Source: Nocardioides panacis
GTDB lineage: Bacteria > Actinomycetota > Actinomycetes > Propionibacteriales > Nocardioidaceae
Assembly: GCF_019039255.1 (NCBI RefSeq)
Contig: NZ_CP077062.1
Span: 1,736,001-1,800,000, forward strand
Direction of reading: 5' to 3'
DNA: 64,000 bases
Positions 29,721 to 39,326 of this stretch are shown in pieces. Below the pieces are notes generated by a model, which saw only the letters and a program-made list of their open reading frames with translations, had not been told where the DNA came from and ran no database searches. The position numbers were made by a program, and so were the translations under genes. The stretch's first letter is position 1; every line of letters begins with the position of its first letter.

Positions 29721-31478
29721 TTGTCAGCATCAGACAGTGGTCAGGACCGGTCCGGGTCGCGCCCTGCCGAGGAGCTGCGCAGCCAGCTCGGGTTCCTCGA
29801 GGACGAGGTCACCGAGCTCCGGCGCCGGCTCGCGGAGAGCCCGGTGCACTCCCGCGCCGTCGAGCAGCGGCTCGCCGAGACGCAGCGGTCGCTCGCCGCG
29901 GTCACGGCCCAGAACGAGCGCCTGGCCCAGACGTTGCGCGAGGCCCGCGACCAGATCATGACGCTCAAGGAGGAGGTCGACCGGCTCGCGCAGCCGCCGG
30001 CCGGCTTCGGCACCTTCCTCGCCCGCAACGAGGACGACTCCATCGACGTGTTCACCGGCGGCCGCAAGCTGCGGGTGAACGTCAGCCCCTCGGTCGACCT
30101 CGACGAGCTGCAGCGCGGCCAGGAGGTCATGCTCAACGAGGCCCTCAACGTCGTCGCCGCCCTCGAGTTCGAGAAGGTCGGCGAGGTGGTGATGCTCAAG
30201 GAGATCCTCGCCGACGGCGAGCGGGTCCTGGTGATCGCCAATGCCGACGAGGAGCGCGTGGTCCGCATCGCCCAGCCGCTCAGCGAGACCAAGCTGCGCG
30301 CCGGCGACTCCCTGCTCCTGGACTCGCGGTCCGGCTACGTCTACGAGAAGGTCCCGAAGTCCGAGGTCGAGGAGCTCGTCCTCGAAGAGGTCCCGGACAT
30401 CGACTACTCCGACATCGGCGGCCTGTTCGCGCAGATCGAGACGATCCGCGACGCGGTCGAGCTGCCCTACCTGCACCCCGAGCTGTTCGTCGAGCACGAA
30501 CTCAAGCCGCCCAAGGGCGTGCTGCTCTACGGCCCGCCCGGCTGCGGCAAGACGCTGATCGCGAAGGCGGTGGCGAACTCGCTGGCCAAGAAGGTCGCGG
30601 CCCGCACCGGCCAGGAGGGCAAGTCCTACTTCCTGAACATCAAGGGCCCCGAGCTGCTCAACAAGTACGTCGGCGAGACCGAGCGGCACATCCGGCTGGT
30701 GTTCCAGCGGGCCCGGGAGAAGGCCAGCGAGGGCACCCCGGTAATCGTGTTCTTCGACGAGATGGACTCGCTGTTCCGCACCCGCGGCTCGGGGGTGTCC
30801 TCCGACGTCGAGAACACCATCGTCCCGCAGCTGCTCTCGGAGATCGACGGCGTGGAGACCCTGGAGAACGTCCTGGTCATCGGCGCGTCCAACCGCGAGG
30901 ACATGATCGACCCGGCGATCCTGCGGCCCGGCCGCCTCGACGTGAAGATCAAGATCGAGCGCCCCGACGCCGAGTCGGCGCGCGACATCTTCTCCAAGTA
31001 CCTCACCGCCAACCTGCCGCTGCACGCCGAGGACCTCGCCGAGTTCGGCGGGGACCGGGCGGCCTGCGTGGCCGGGATGATCCGGGCCACCGTGGAGCGG
31101 ATGTACACCGAGACCGAGGAGAACCGCTTCCTCGAGGTGACCTACGCCAACGGCGACAAGGAGGTCCTGTACTTCAAGGACTTCAACTCCGGCGCGATGA
31201 TCCAGAACATCGTCGACCGGGCCAAGAAGATGGCGATCAAGGACCTGCTCGACAGCAACCAGAAGGGGCTGCGCGTCACGCACATGCTCCAGGCGTGCGT
31301 CGACGAGTTCAAGGAGAACGAGGACCTCCCGAACACCACCAACCCCGACGACTGGGCCCGGATCTCCGGCAAGAAGGGCGAGCGGATCGTGTTCATCCGC
31401 ACGCTCATCACCGGCAAGCAGGGCACGGAGCCAGGTCGGTCCATCGACACGGTGTCCAACACCGGCCAGTACCTCTGA
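29721..31478 (+). CDS. arc: Proteasome-activating AAA ATPase ARC/Mpa
   Basis: 585-aa ring ATPase that unfolds pupylated proteins and feeds them to the 20S proteasome. Order: N-terminal coiled coil that binds Pup ([20 protein letters not shown] onward), OB-fold interdomain, then the AAA domain with Walker A (YGPPGCGKT), Walker B (FFDEMDSLF) and a sensor region ([19 protein letters not shown]). The C-terminus ends GQYL, the tyrosine tail that docks into the proteasome alpha ring. TTG start at 29721, well placed behind GGAGG. Confidence 0.95.
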   Translation: MSASDSGQDRSGSRPAEELRSQLGFLEDEVTELRRRLAESPVHSRAVEQRLAETQRSLAAVTAQNERLAQTLREARDQIMTLKEEVDRLAQPPAGFGTFLARNEDDSIDVFTGGRKLRVNVSPSVDLDELQRGQEVMLNEALNVVAALEFEKVGEVVMLKEILADGERVLVIANADEERVVRIAQPLSETKLRAGDSLLLDSRSGYVYEKVPKSEVEELVLEEVPDIDYSDIGGLFAQIETIRDAVELPYLHPELFVEHELKPPKGVLLYGPPGCGKTLIAKAVANSLAKKVAARTGQEGKSYFLNIKGPELLNKYVGETERHIRLVFQRAREKASEGTPVIVFFDEMDSLFRTRGSGVSSDVENTIVPQLLSEIDGVETLENVLVIGASNREDMIDPAILRPGRLDVKIKIERPDAESARDIFSKYLTANLPLHAEDLAEFGGDRAACVAGMIRATVERMYTETEENRFLEVTYANGDKEVLYFKDFNSGAMIQNIVDRAKKMAIKDLLDSNQKGLRVTHMLQACVDEFKENEDLPNTTNPDDWARISGKKGERIVFIRTLITGKQGTEPGRSIDTVSNTGQYL

Positions 31479-31481
31479 GCC

Positions 31482-31832
31482 ATGCCGGGGGGCGAGCAGA
31501 TCGGACGCGAGGACGCCGAGGCGTTGCTCGAGGTGCGGCGCGAGCTCGGACCGTCGTACGACGAGGCGCTGGTGGACTCGTTCGCCGAACGCATCGAGCG
31601 GGCCGTCGCGGAGCGCGTCGAGGACCAGCTGGCGCGTCGGCGCGAGGTCACCCGGGCGGCCGCCGGCTCCGGTGGCCGCCAGCTGGCGCTGGGGATCGTC
31701 TCGATGGTGGCGGCGATCCCGATCAGCATCGTGCTCGGGGTCACCGGCAACTACGCGGCGATGCTCGTGGCCTGGGTGGGCATCGTGCTGGTGAACATGG
31801 CACATGCGCTGCAGGGCCGTCCCCGGTCCTGA
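31482..31832 (+). CDS. Small membrane protein, unknown function
   Basis: 116 aa. The first 65 residues are charged and helical (ALLEVRRELGPSYDEALVDS; ERIERAVAERVEDQL); the rest is a hydrophobic hairpin (LALGIVSMVAAIPISIVLGV and AAMLVAWVGIVLVNMAHAL). It starts 3 bp after the arc stop and is probably co-transcribed with it. Similar two-helix proteins are common in actinobacteria with no assigned role. Confidence 0.7.
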   Translation: MPGGEQIGREDAEALLEVRRELGPSYDEALVDSFAERIERAVAERVEDQLARRREVTRAAAGSGGRQLALGIVSMVAAIPISIVLGVTGNYAAMLVAWVGIVLVNMAHALQGRPRS

Positions 31833-31834
31833 TC

Positions 31835-31840
31835 TAGCCT
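31835..31840 (+). promoter_or_regulatory. -10 box of a leaderless promoter (38-aa protein)
   Basis: TAGCCT ending 6 bp before the ATG at 31847. Confidence 0.4.
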
Positions 31841-31846
31841 GGAACC

Positions 31847-31963
31847 ATGTTCTTCTGGATCGGTGTCACCGTCGTGTTCGTGGTCTTCGTCGGGGTCGTC
31901 ACCTGGGGCCTGCGCGGCATCGCCGGCCGCGCCCACGAGCCCGGCACCCAGCACCTCGACTGA
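31847..31963 (+). CDS. 38-aa single-helix membrane microprotein
   Basis: MFFWIGVTVVFVVFVGVVTW forms a strong membrane helix, followed by a polar tail (GIAGRAHEPGTQHLD). A -10-like TAGCCT box sits 6 bp before the ATG, which supports independent leaderless expression. Function unknown; the short polar C-terminus would face the cytoplasm if the first residues are outside. Confidence 0.5.
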   Translation: MFFWIGVTVVFVVFVGVVTWGLRGIAGRAHEPGTQHLD

Positions 31964-32058
31964 CCGGCGCACGACCGGCGTCCCCCGACCGGCGCGGCGT
32001 CGGTTGGATCGGTCGTTCGCGGGTAGAGGGTGAGGGCCCACACCACATCGGAGGCCCC

Positions 32059-32139
32059 GTGAAGACCATCCTCATCATCATCGTCGTCGTGCTCGTCGTG
32101 CTGTTCCTGCTCGGGAAGTTCCGTCCCGGCCGCAAGTGA
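32059..32139 (+). CDS. 26-aa membrane microprotein
   Basis: A GTG start at 32059 with GGAGG 5-9 bp upstream opens a 26-residue peptide: one hydrophobic helix (TILIIIVVVLVVLFLLG) and a basic end (KFRPGRK). The well-formed ribosome-binding site and the membrane-helix composition argue for a real gene. Function unknown. Confidence 0.5.
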   Translation: MKTILIIIVVVLVVLFLLGKFRPGRK

Positions 32140-32167
32140 CCGCACCGGGTGCGCATCCACCGCGACG

Positions 32168-32638
32168 TCAGCGGGGGTCGGTGACGTCCGCGACCAGGGC
32201 GTCGAGCTTCTGCACGACCTCCGCGGCGTCGACGGTGACCGCGACACCCGGGGCGCCGGCCCCCAGCGAGACCGGACCGGACAGCGACGCGTCCGCGACC
32301 ACCGGCCAGGCCGTGGTGCTGCCCAGCGGCGTGATCGTGCCCCGCACGTAGCCGGTCACCTCCAGCGCCACCTCGGCGCTCGGCATCGACAGCCGGTTCA
32401 GCCCGAGCACGGCCCGGAGCTTGGGCCAGGCGATCTCCCGGTCACCCGGCACCAGGACGAACCGGTAGTCGTCGTCGGCGAGCCGGACCACCAGCGTCTT
32501 CACGACCGCCGCCGGCTCGAGGCCGCGGGCCTCGGCCGCCTCCTCCAGGGACCGCACCGGTCCGTGCCGGGTCACCGTGTGCGCGAGCCCCAGGGACTCC
32601 GCAGCAGCCAGCGCGCGGGCCGAGTTGTCGTCGCTCAT
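32168..32638 (-). CDS. YbaK/EbsC family aminoacyl-tRNA deacylase
   Basis: 156 aa. Matches the YbaK/ProX editing-domain family: VVKTLVVRLADDDYRFVLVPGD with the conserved Lys, LGLNRLSMPSAEVALEVTGYVRGTITPLG, and the C-terminal GAPGVAVTVDAAEVVQ. Members deacylate mischarged tRNAs such as Cys-tRNA(Pro). It overlaps the upstream NUDIX gene by 4 bp, so the two form a small minus-strand operon. Confidence 0.9.
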   Translation of the reverse strand: MSDDNSARALAAAESLGLAHTVTRHGPVRSLEEAAEARGLEPAAVVKTLVVRLADDDYRFVLVPGDREIAWPKLRAVLGLNRLSMPSAEVALEVTGYVRGTITPLGSTTAWPVVADASLSGPVSLGAGAPGVAVTVDAAEVVQKLDALVADVTDPR

Positions 32639-33165
32639 GCCCAGAATCGTAGGGCGCCGTAGTCGCCGACGCCGTCGCGCGCGAGTCGGCCGAGCAGCTG
32701 CCGGGTGTCCGGCACGAACAGCCAGCCGGGGTCGGTGAGCAGGGCGTCGAGCTCCTCCAGCGACCTCCAGGCGCCCCAGACCACCTCTCCGTCGGCGTGC
32801 CTGACCGGTCCGTCCCAGGTGGTCTCGTAGCAGTGCTCCACGCAGCGCGTCCCGTCGTCCTCGTAGACCGAGAGGCCCAGCGGCCGCAACGTGGCGCCGG
32901 TGACGCCGAGCTCCTCGGCGAGCTCGCGCGCGGCCGAGACGGCCGGCTCCTCGCCGTACCCCATGACCCCGCCGGCGGCGGCGTCGTGGTGGGAGGGTGC
33001 CCAGTCCTTGTCGGGCGAGCGCCGGTGCACGTAGATCCGCCCGGCCGGGTCGCGGACCAGCACCGCGGTGGCGGCGTGCAGCAGGTTCTCCCGGCGTACG
33101 ACGGAGCGCTCGGCGGAGCCCACCACGGCGCCCGTCCGGTCCACCAGGGCCACGATCTCGGTCAT
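32635..33165 (-). CDS. NUDIX hydrolase
   Basis: 176 aa, resembling isopentenyl-diphosphate isomerase/YfcD-like NUDIX proteins. The Nudix box is intact in [24 protein letters not shown] (G-x5-E-x7-RE-x2-EE-x-G). It hydrolyses a nucleoside diphosphate-X compound or similar; the substrate is unknown. Start at 33165 ([10 protein letters not shown]); an in-frame ATG at 33174 is equally possible. Coupled by a 4-bp overlap to the YbaK gene. Confidence 0.85.
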   Translation of the reverse strand: MTEIVALVDRTGAVVGSAERSVVRRENLLHAATAVLVRDPAGRIYVHRRSPDKDWAPSHHDAAAGGVMGYGEEPAVSAARELAEELGVTGATLRPLGLSVYEDDGTRCVEHCYETTWDGPVRHADGEVVWGAWRSLEELDALLTDPGWLFVPDTRQLLGRLARDGVGDYGALRFWA

Positions 33166-33194
33166 GAACCCCATTGTCCCCGCGACGGGCCGCG

Positions 33195-33200
33195 TAGGCT
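33195..33200 (+). promoter_or_regulatory. -10 box of a leaderless promoter (dop)
   Basis: TAGGCT with a 7-bp gap to the dop ATG at 33208. Confidence 0.5.
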
Positions 33201-33207
33201 CGGTGCC

Positions 33208-34716
33208 ATGAGTGTGCGGCGCGTGATGGGGACCGAGACCGAGATGGGCATCTCGGTGCAGGGACAACCCACGGCCAACCCGATGGTGGCCTCCTCGCAG
33301 ATCGTCAACGCCTACGCCTCGGCCACCCTGCGCGCCAGACGGGCCCGGTGGGACTTCGAGGAGGAGTCGCCGCTGCGCGACGCACGCGGGTTCGACATGT
33401 CCCGCGAGGTCGCCGACCCCACCCAACTGACCGACGAGGACCTCGGGCTGGCGAACGTCATCCTCACCAACGGCGCCCGGCTGTACGTCGACCACGCGCA
33501 CCCGGAGTACTCCAGCCCGGAGTGCACGAACCCGCGGGACGTCGTGAAGTGGGACAAGGCGGGCGAGCAGGTCATGCTCGACGCGTCCCGGTTCGCGGCG
33601 GCGATCCCCGGCGCGGCGCCGATCCTGCTCTACAAGAACAACACCGACAACAAGGGCGCGTCCTACGGCGCCCACGAGAACTACCTGATGCGCCGGACCA
33701 CGCCGTTCAGCGACATCGTCAAGCACCTCACCCCGTTCTTCGTCAGCCGCCAGGTGGTCTGCGGCGCCGGGCGGGTGGGCATCGGCCAGGACGGTCGCGA
33801 GCACGGCTTCCAGATCAGCCAGCGGTCCGACTACTTCGAGGTCGAGGTCGGCCTCGAGACCACGCTGAAGCGGCCGATCATCAACACCCGCGACGAGCCG
33901 CACGCCGACCCCGAGAAGTACCGCCGGCTGCACGTGATCATCGGCGACGCGAACCTCGCGGAGATCTCCACCTACCTCAAGGTCGGCACCGCCTCGCTGG
34001 TGCTGGCGATGATCGAGGACCGGTTCATCACCCGCGAGCTCTCGGTGCAGCAGCCGGTCCGCGCGCTGCGCGACGTGTCGCACGACCCGACCCTGCAGCA
34101 CCTGCTCACCCTGACCGACGGGCGCAAGCTGACCGCCGTACAGCTGCAGATGGAGTACCTCGACCTGGCCCGCAAGTACGTCGAGGACCGGCTCGGGTCG
34201 AACGCCGACGCCCAGACCATCGACGTGCTGGCCCGCTGGGAGTCCGTGCTGAACCGGCTCGAGCAGGACCCGATGCTGTGCGCGCGCGAGCTCGACTGGG
34301 TCGCCAAGCTGCAGCTGCTCGAGCAGTACCGCGAGCGCGACGGGCTGGACTGGGACGACGCCAAGCTGCACCTCATCGACCTGCAGTACGCCGACATCCG
34401 GCCCGACAAGGGGCTCTACCACCGGCTGGTCCGGCTCGGCCGGATCGAGCGCCTGCTCACCGACGAGGAGGTCGCCGCGGCGATGCACCGGCCGCCGGAG
34501 GACACCCGCGCCTACTTCCGCGGCCGCTGCCTGGAGCAGTACGCCGACCAGATCGCCGCCGCCTCCTGGGACTCGGTGATCTTCGACCTGCCGGGCCGCG
34601 AGTCCCTGCAGCGGGTGCCGACGATCGACCCGCTGCGCGGCAGCAAGTCGCACGTCGGGGAACTGTTGGACCGTTGTGACACCGCAGAGGCCTTGTTCCG
34701 CGCGCTGACTCGGTAG
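33208..34716 (+). CDS. dop: Depupylase/deamidase of Pup (Dop)
   Basis: 502-aa carboxylate-amine-ligase-fold enzyme that removes Pup from proteins. The N-terminal metal-binding motif ([11 protein letters not shown]), the [17 protein letters not shown] strand, the [18 protein letters not shown] loop and [10 protein letters not shown] are all present. The insert around residues 40-80 is the Dop-specific loop, absent from PafA. Since the Pup encoded next door ends in Glu, deamidation is not required and Dop should act only as depupylase. Starts the dop-pup-prcB-prcA unit. Confidence 0.95.
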   Translation: MSVRRVMGTETEMGISVQGQPTANPMVASSQIVNAYASATLRARRARWDFEEESPLRDARGFDMSREVADPTQLTDEDLGLANVILTNGARLYVDHAHPEYSSPECTNPRDVVKWDKAGEQVMLDASRFAAAIPGAAPILLYKNNTDNKGASYGAHENYLMRRTTPFSDIVKHLTPFFVSRQVVCGAGRVGIGQDGREHGFQISQRSDYFEVEVGLETTLKRPIINTRDEPHADPEKYRRLHVIIGDANLAEISTYLKVGTASLVLAMIEDRFITRELSVQQPVRALRDVSHDPTLQHLLTLTDGRKLTAVQLQMEYLDLARKYVEDRLGSNADAQTIDVLARWESVLNRLEQDPMLCARELDWVAKLQLLEQYRERDGLDWDDAKLHLIDLQYADIRPDKGLYHRLVRLGRIERLLTDEEVAAAMHRPPEDTRAYFRGRCLEQYADQIAAASWDSVIFDLPGRESLQRVPTIDPLRGSKSHVGELLDRCDTAEALFRALTR

Positions 34717-34758
34717 GGTCGGACCCACGGCAGGTCAGAGCTCTCACAGGGAGACCGC

Positions 34759-34956
34759 ATGGCACAGGAGCAGAAGCAACCGAAGAAGGCCTCGGAGACC
34801 GAGGACCAGACCGAGGCTGCGCCGCAGAGCGACGTCGCGGAGCGCAAGGAGCAGCTCGACGAGGACATCGACGCCATCCTCGGCGAGATCGACGACGTGC
34901 TCGAGACCAACGCCGAGGACTTCGTCAAGTCGTTCATCCAGAAGGGCGGGGAGTAG
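34759..34956 (+). CDS. pup: Prokaryotic ubiquitin-like protein Pup
   Basis: 65 aa, acidic and largely disordered, with the conserved C-terminal half (DEDIDAILGEIDDVLETNAEDFVKSFIQKGGE) given here only as positions 34-65. The C-terminus is Gly-Gly-Glu, the conjugation-ready form; mycobacterial Pup ends in Gln and must first be deamidated. PafA links this Glu to substrate lysines. The ATG follows GGGAG by 6 bp. prcB starts 3 bp after its stop. Confidence 0.97.
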   Translation: MAQEQKQPKKASETEDQTEAAPQSDVAERKEQLDEDIDAILGEIDDVLETNAEDFVKSFIQKGGE

Positions 34957-34959
34957 ACG

Positions 34960-35790
34960 TTGTCCGACTCCCGGCTCGGCCCGGCGTTCCTGCGCGCGGG
35001 CTCCTCGTCGTTCGCCGACTTCCTGGGTGAGCAGGCCCCCGGGCTGCTGCCGAGCCGTCGCTCGCTGCCCGAGGGCAACGCCGCCGACCTGGCGCCGCAC
35101 GGCACCACGATCGTCGCGGCGACCTTCCCCGGCGGCGTGCTGATGGCCGGTGACCGGCGCGCGACGATGGGCAACATCATCGCCCAGCGGGACATCGAGA
35201 AGGTCTTCCCGGCCGACGAGTTCTCCTGCGTGGGGATCGCCGGCACCGCGGGCATCGCGGTGGAGATGGTGCGGCTGTTCCAGACCGAGCTCGAGCACTA
35301 CGAGAAGATCGAAGGCACCACGCTCTCCATGGACGGCAAGGCGAACCGCCTCGCCGCGCTGATCCGGGGCAACCTCGGCATGGCGATGCAGGGGCTGGCC
35401 GTCGTACCCCTGTTCGCCGGCTACGACCTCAACGCCGACCAGGGCCGGATCTTCTCCTACGACGTCACCGGCGGCCGCTACGAGGAGACCGCGTTCCACT
35501 CGGTCGGCTCGGGCTCGCTGTTCGCCCGCGGGTCGCTGAAGAAGCTCTACCGCGAGGACCTCGACGCCGAGGGCTGCGTCACCGCCGTGGTGCAGGCGCT
35601 GTACGACGCGGCCGACGACGACTCGGCGACCGGCGGGCCCGACGTGGCCCGGCGGATCTTCCCGGTGGTCGGCGTGATCACCTCCCACGGCTACCGCCGG
35701 CTGCCGGACACCGAGGTGGCCGCGGTCGCGGACCGGGTGATCGCCGCACGGATGAACCGCCCCGACGGCCCCTCGGCCCCCCTGACCTGA
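34960..35790 (+). CDS. prcB: 20S proteasome beta subunit PrcB
   Basis: 276 aa. A 48-residue propeptide ends at HG, exposing the catalytic Thr49 in [21 protein letters not shown]. The core has the Asp/Lys of the Ntn-hydrolase site (GDRR; IEKVF) and the [10 protein letters not shown] segment. It assembles with PrcA into the barrel that degrades pupylated proteins. TTG start at 34960, 3 bp after pup, so translation is coupled. Confidence 0.95.
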   Translation: MSDSRLGPAFLRAGSSSFADFLGEQAPGLLPSRRSLPEGNAADLAPHGTTIVAATFPGGVLMAGDRRATMGNIIAQRDIEKVFPADEFSCVGIAGTAGIAVEMVRLFQTELEHYEKIEGTTLSMDGKANRLAALIRGNLGMAMQGLAVVPLFAGYDLNADQGRIFSYDVTGGRYEETAFHSVGSGSLFARGSLKKLYREDLDAEGCVTAVVQALYDAADDDSATGGPDVARRIFPVVGVITSHGYRRLPDTEVAAVADRVIAARMNRPDGPSAPLT

Positions 35791-35810
35791 GCCTCGAAGG
35801 ACCTCCACCC

Positions 35811-36671
35811 ATGAGCATGCCGTTCTACGTCTCGCCCGAACAGCTGATGAAGGACCGGGCGGACTTCGCGCGCAAGGGCATCGCGCGCGGTCGTTCGCTG
35901 GTCGTCGTCCAGTACGCCGACGGCATCGTGTTCGTCTCGGAGAACCTCTCCCAGGCGCTGCACAAGGTCAGCGAGATCTACGACCGGATCGCCTTCGCCG
36001 CGGTCGGCCGCTACAACGAGTTCGAGAACCTCCGGATCGCGGGCGTGCGGCTGGCCGACATGCGCGGCTACGCCTACGACCGCCGCGACGTCACCGGTCG
36101 CGGCCTCGCCAACGCCTACGCGCAGACGCTCGGCACGATCTTCTCCAGCGGCGGCGAGAAGCCCTACGAGGTGGAGCTGTTCGTGGCCGAGGTGGGGGAC
36201 ACCGTCGCCGACGACTCGATCTACCGGCTGACCTACGACGGCCAGGTGGCCGACGAGCACGGGTACGCCGTGATGGGTGGCCTGGCCGAGCCGGCGACGA
36301 CGTACCTCAGGGAGCACTACGTCACCGGCGCCTCGCTCGAGGACGCGGTGCGGACCGCCGTCCAGGCGCTCGGCCAGGGCGAGTCCGAGACCCGGGTGAT
36401 CCCCTCGACGAACCTCGAGGTCGCGGTGCTCGACCGCACCCGCACCCAGCAGCGCAAGTTCAAGCGGCTCACCGGCGGCCAGCTCGGCGAGATCCTGGGC
36501 AACGGCGGCGGACCGGGCGAGGACCCCGGCGCCGGTCCCGGTGCGTCCGCGGCACCCACGGGCCCCGACGACCCCACCGACCCCACCGACACCGTGTCCG
36601 ACGTCCCGCCCCTGGAGAACCCGGTCACCGGCGAGCCCACCGACCCACCCGTCGCGCCGCCCGCCTCCTGA
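35811..36671 (+). CDS. prcA: 20S proteasome alpha subunit PrcA
   Basis: 286 aa. [27 protein letters not shown] is the gated alpha N-terminus, followed by the non-catalytic proteasome fold ([22 protein letters not shown]). The last 55 residues are a Gly/Pro/Asp/Thr-rich tail ([30 protein letters not shown]), which varies between species. The usual neighbour pafA is separated from it here by an unrelated 318-aa gene. Confidence 0.95.
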   Translation: MSMPFYVSPEQLMKDRADFARKGIARGRSLVVVQYADGIVFVSENLSQALHKVSEIYDRIAFAAVGRYNEFENLRIAGVRLADMRGYAYDRRDVTGRGLANAYAQTLGTIFSSGGEKPYEVELFVAEVGDTVADDSIYRLTYDGQVADEHGYAVMGGLAEPATTYLREHYVTGASLEDAVRTAVQALGQGESETRVIPSTNLEVAVLDRTRTQQRKFKRLTGGQLGEILGNGGGPGEDPGAGPGASAAPTGPDDPTDPTDTVSDVPPLENPVTGEPTDPPVAPPAS

Positions 36672-36686
36672 CCCGCCGGCGTGCTT

Positions 36687-36721
36687 GTGGCCCCTGCCTG
36701 CAGGTAGGTCCGCTTGTGGCC
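36687..36721 (+). repeat. 35-nt imperfect inverted repeat, left copy
   Basis: Begins GTGGCC and ends TGGCC. Aligned without gaps to the reverse complement of 37801-37835 it matches at 27 of 35 positions. It lies between prcA and the AbiEi/nuclease-like gene. A tenfold GCTTGTGGCC occurs twice (36683 and 36712). Confidence 0.6.
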
Positions 36722-36830
36722 GATCCTCGCAACGACACGGCGCGGCGTACTGCGGCCAGGGGCCACGTGCTCCTCCACAGGCCGGCAGACGGGACTTCCA
36801 CCCGGCTGGCCCAGGTCCGACCGTTGGGGC

Positions 36831-37787
36831 ATGAGAGCAGATCGTGACGTCGTCGTCGGAGAGGTACGTCGCCTCGGCTGGCACCGGGTCGGGGTCGGGC
36901 TCTACCGCCGCGAGGGCGTGGCGGACGACCTGCGGGCCGATCTCCTTGCCTGGCAGCAGATCCTGCCCGCCTCGGGGTGCCTCACCCACCTGACCGGCGC
37001 GGTGCTGCACCGGATGTGGCTGCCGCCGCTGCCCGAGAACCTGCCGGTGTTCGTCAGCATGGCCAAGCGGGAGACCCGCCCCAAGCGGCCCGAGCTGGTG
37101 GTGATGCGGCACACCCAGCCGATCCGTACGACGCGGCGGGAGGGACTCGTCGTGGCCACACCCGACGAGGTGCTGCTGACCTGCGCGCGGGACCTGTCCC
37201 TGCTCGACCTGGTCGTGCTGGGCGACTCGGCGCTGCACCAGGGCCTGGTCACCCGCGACCGGCTCCTGGCCGCCGCGGCCCGGCGCCGCTGGGGTGCTGC
37301 CGCCCTGAACCGCGCCGTCGGGTGGATGGACGGTCGCGCCGAGTCGCCGTGGGAGTCGCTGCTGCGCGTGTTCCACCGGGCCTGCGGCATCCCGGTCGTC
37401 CCGCAGCACACCGTCCTCGACGACGCCGACGGACGGTTCGTGGCCCGGGGCGACCTGTGGATCGTGGCGTCCCGCATGCTGCACGAGTACGACGGGGCCG
37501 GGCACCGTGACCGTCGTACGCACCGGGACGACCTCGACCGGGACCGCCGGCTGCTGGCGACGCAGTGGCACCGGCGGGGGTACACCAGCACCGACCTGCT
37601 GCACCGACCCGAGGGCATCCTGCGCGACGCCGACCTCACCCTCGGGCGAAGGCATCGCGCCGACCGGCTGGACCCGTGGCTGCGGATGCTCGAGGAGAGC
37701 CTGTTCCACCCCACCGGCCTGGACCGCTTCGCCCAGCGCATCACCCCGCCCGGAAGTGGCCGCTCGCTGCGACGACACGCCGGCTGA
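36831..37787 (+). CDS. AbiEi/DUF559-like protein inserted in the proteasome locus
   Basis: 318 aa. The general layout is that of the abundant actinobacterial proteins annotated as type IV TA AbiEi or DUF559: an N-terminal winged-helix-like part (GCLTHLTGAVLHRMWLPPLP), TPDEVLLTCARDLSLLDLVVLGDSAL, and a C-terminal part resembling a Vsr/MutH-like nuclease (RDDLDRDRRLLATQWHRRGY with D-x-R-R and a late Trp-His). No toxin partner lies beside it. It separates prcA from pafA, which are normally close, and has inverted repeats on both sides. Start ATG 36831; the frame extends further upstream without coding character. Confidence 0.6.
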   Translation: MRADRDVVVGEVRRLGWHRVGVGLYRREGVADDLRADLLAWQQILPASGCLTHLTGAVLHRMWLPPLPENLPVFVSMAKRETRPKRPELVVMRHTQPIRTTRREGLVVATPDEVLLTCARDLSLLDLVVLGDSALHQGLVTRDRLLAAAARRRWGAAALNRAVGWMDGRAESPWESLLRVFHRACGIPVVPQHTVLDDADGRFVARGDLWIVASRMLHEYDGAGHRDRRTHRDDLDRDRRLLATQWHRRGYTSTDLLHRPEGILRDADLTLGRRHRADRLDPWLRMLEESLFHPTGLDRFAQRITPPGSGRSLRRHAG

Positions 37788-37800
37788 GCGCGCGGGGAGC

Positions 37801-37835
37801 GGCCAGAATCGGAGCAACACGCGGGCAGAGGCCAC
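37801..37835 (-). repeat. 35-nt imperfect inverted repeat, right copy
   Basis: Reverse complement begins GTGGCC and ends TGGCC; 27 of 35 positions match the left copy at 36687-36721. Located just after the stop of the AbiEi-like gene. Confidence 0.6.
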
Positions 37836-37865
37836 AAAGCGGCCCACCGGGTTGCGTGGTGCGCC

Positions 37866-37871
37866 TACTCT
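37866..37871 (+). promoter_or_regulatory. -10 box of a leaderless promoter (pafA)
   Basis: TACTCT ending 6 bp before the GTG at 37878. The intervening GAGGAG could also serve as a ribosome-binding site. Confidence 0.4.
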
Positions 37872-37877
37872 GAGGAG

Positions 37878-39239
37878 GTGGACCGCCGGATCTTCGGGAT
37901 CGAGAACGAGTACGGCGTCACCTGCACGTTCCGCGGGCAGAGGCGCCTCTCGCCGGACGAGGTTGCCCGCTACCTGTTCCGCAAGGTGGTGTCCTGGGGC
38001 CGCAGCAGCAACGTCTTCCTCCGCAACGGCGCCCGTCTCTACCTCGACGTCGGCAGCCACCCGGAGTACGCCACCCCCGAGTGCGACGACATCATCGACC
38101 TCGTCGCGCACGACAAGGCGGGGGAGCGGGTCCTGGAGGGCCTGCTCGTCGACGCCGAGCGGCGGCTGCACGACGAGGGCATCGCCGGCGACGTGTACCT
38201 GTTCAAGAACAACACCGACTCGGCCGGCAACTCCTACGGCTGCCACGAGAACTACCTGGTCAGCCGGCACGGCGAGTTCTCCAAGCTCGCCGACGTCTTG
38301 ATCCCGTTCCTGGTGACCCGGCAGATCCTGGTCGGCGCCGGCAAGGTGATCCAGACCCCGCGCGGCGCGATGTACTCCGTCAGCCAGCGCGCCGAGCACA
38401 TCTGGGAGGGCGTCAGCAGCGCGACGACCCGGTCCCGCCCGATCATCAACACCCGCGACGAGCCGCACGCCGACGCCGAGCGCTACCGCCGGCTGCACGT
38501 GATCGTCGGCGACTCGAACATGAGCGAGACGACCACCATGCTCAAGGTGGCCTCCTGCGACCTCGTGCTGCGGATGATCGAGGAGGGCGTGGTGATGCGC
38601 GACCTCACGATGGAGAACCCGATCCGGGCGATCCGCGAGATCTCCCACGACATGACCGGGCGTCGCAAGGTCCGGCTGGCCAACGGCCGGGAGGCCAGCG
38701 CCCTGGACATCCAGCAGGAGTACCTCACCCGCGCCCGGGACTTCGTCGACCGGCGCGAGATCGAGACCCCGCTGATCGCCCGCGCCCTCGACCTGTGGGA
38801 GCGCACGCTCAAGGCCGTCGAGTCCGAGGACTTCGGCCTGGTGGAGCGGGAGATCGACTGGGTGATCAAGTGGAAGCTGATCGACCGCTACCGCGCCCAG
38901 AACGGCCTGCCGCTGAGCCACCCACGGGTCGCCCAGCTCGACCTGGCCTACCACGACATCCACCGCGGCCGCGGGCTCTACTACCTGCTGGAGAAGCGCG
39001 GCGCGGTCACCCGGGTCACCAACGACCTCCAGGTCTTCGAGGCCAAGTCGGTGCCGCCGCAGACCACCCGCGCCCGGCTCCGCGGCGAGTTCATCAAGAA
39101 GGCCCAGGAGCGGCGCCGCGACTTCACCGTCGACTGGGTGCACCTCAAGCTCAACGACCAGGCGCAGCGCACGGTCCTGTGCAAGGACCCGTTCCGGGCC
39201 CACGACGAGCGGGTCGCTAAACTCATCGAAGGCATGTAG
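37878..39239 (+). CDS. pafA: Pup--protein ligase PafA
   Basis: 453-aa carboxylate-amine ligase that couples the C-terminal Glu of Pup to substrate lysines using ATP. The N-terminal [16 protein letters not shown] carries the metal-binding Glu residues; [34 protein letters not shown] and [11 protein letters not shown] follow the order seen in Dop, without the Dop loop. The C-terminal domain is typical ([17 protein letters not shown]). GTG start at 37878. Its usual partners dop, pup and prcBA lie upstream. Confidence 0.95.
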   Translation: MDRRIFGIENEYGVTCTFRGQRRLSPDEVARYLFRKVVSWGRSSNVFLRNGARLYLDVGSHPEYATPECDDIIDLVAHDKAGERVLEGLLVDAERRLHDEGIAGDVYLFKNNTDSAGNSYGCHENYLVSRHGEFSKLADVLIPFLVTRQILVGAGKVIQTPRGAMYSVSQRAEHIWEGVSSATTRSRPIINTRDEPHADAERYRRLHVIVGDSNMSETTTMLKVASCDLVLRMIEEGVVMRDLTMENPIRAIREISHDMTGRRKVRLANGREASALDIQQEYLTRARDFVDRREIETPLIARALDLWERTLKAVESEDFGLVEREIDWVIKWKLIDRYRAQNGLPLSHPRVAQLDLAYHDIHRGRGLYYLLEKRGAVTRVTNDLQVFEAKSVPPQTTRARLRGEFIKKAQERRRDFTVDWVHLKLNDQAQRTVLCKDPFRAHDERVAKLIEGM

Positions 39240-39326
39240 GCCTTCCGGCGCCGTCTGTGGGCGCTCTCAGGAAGCCCCGTTATCGTTGCCGGACCGTCTT
39301 TCCACTCGTATCTGAGGTGTTCTTCC

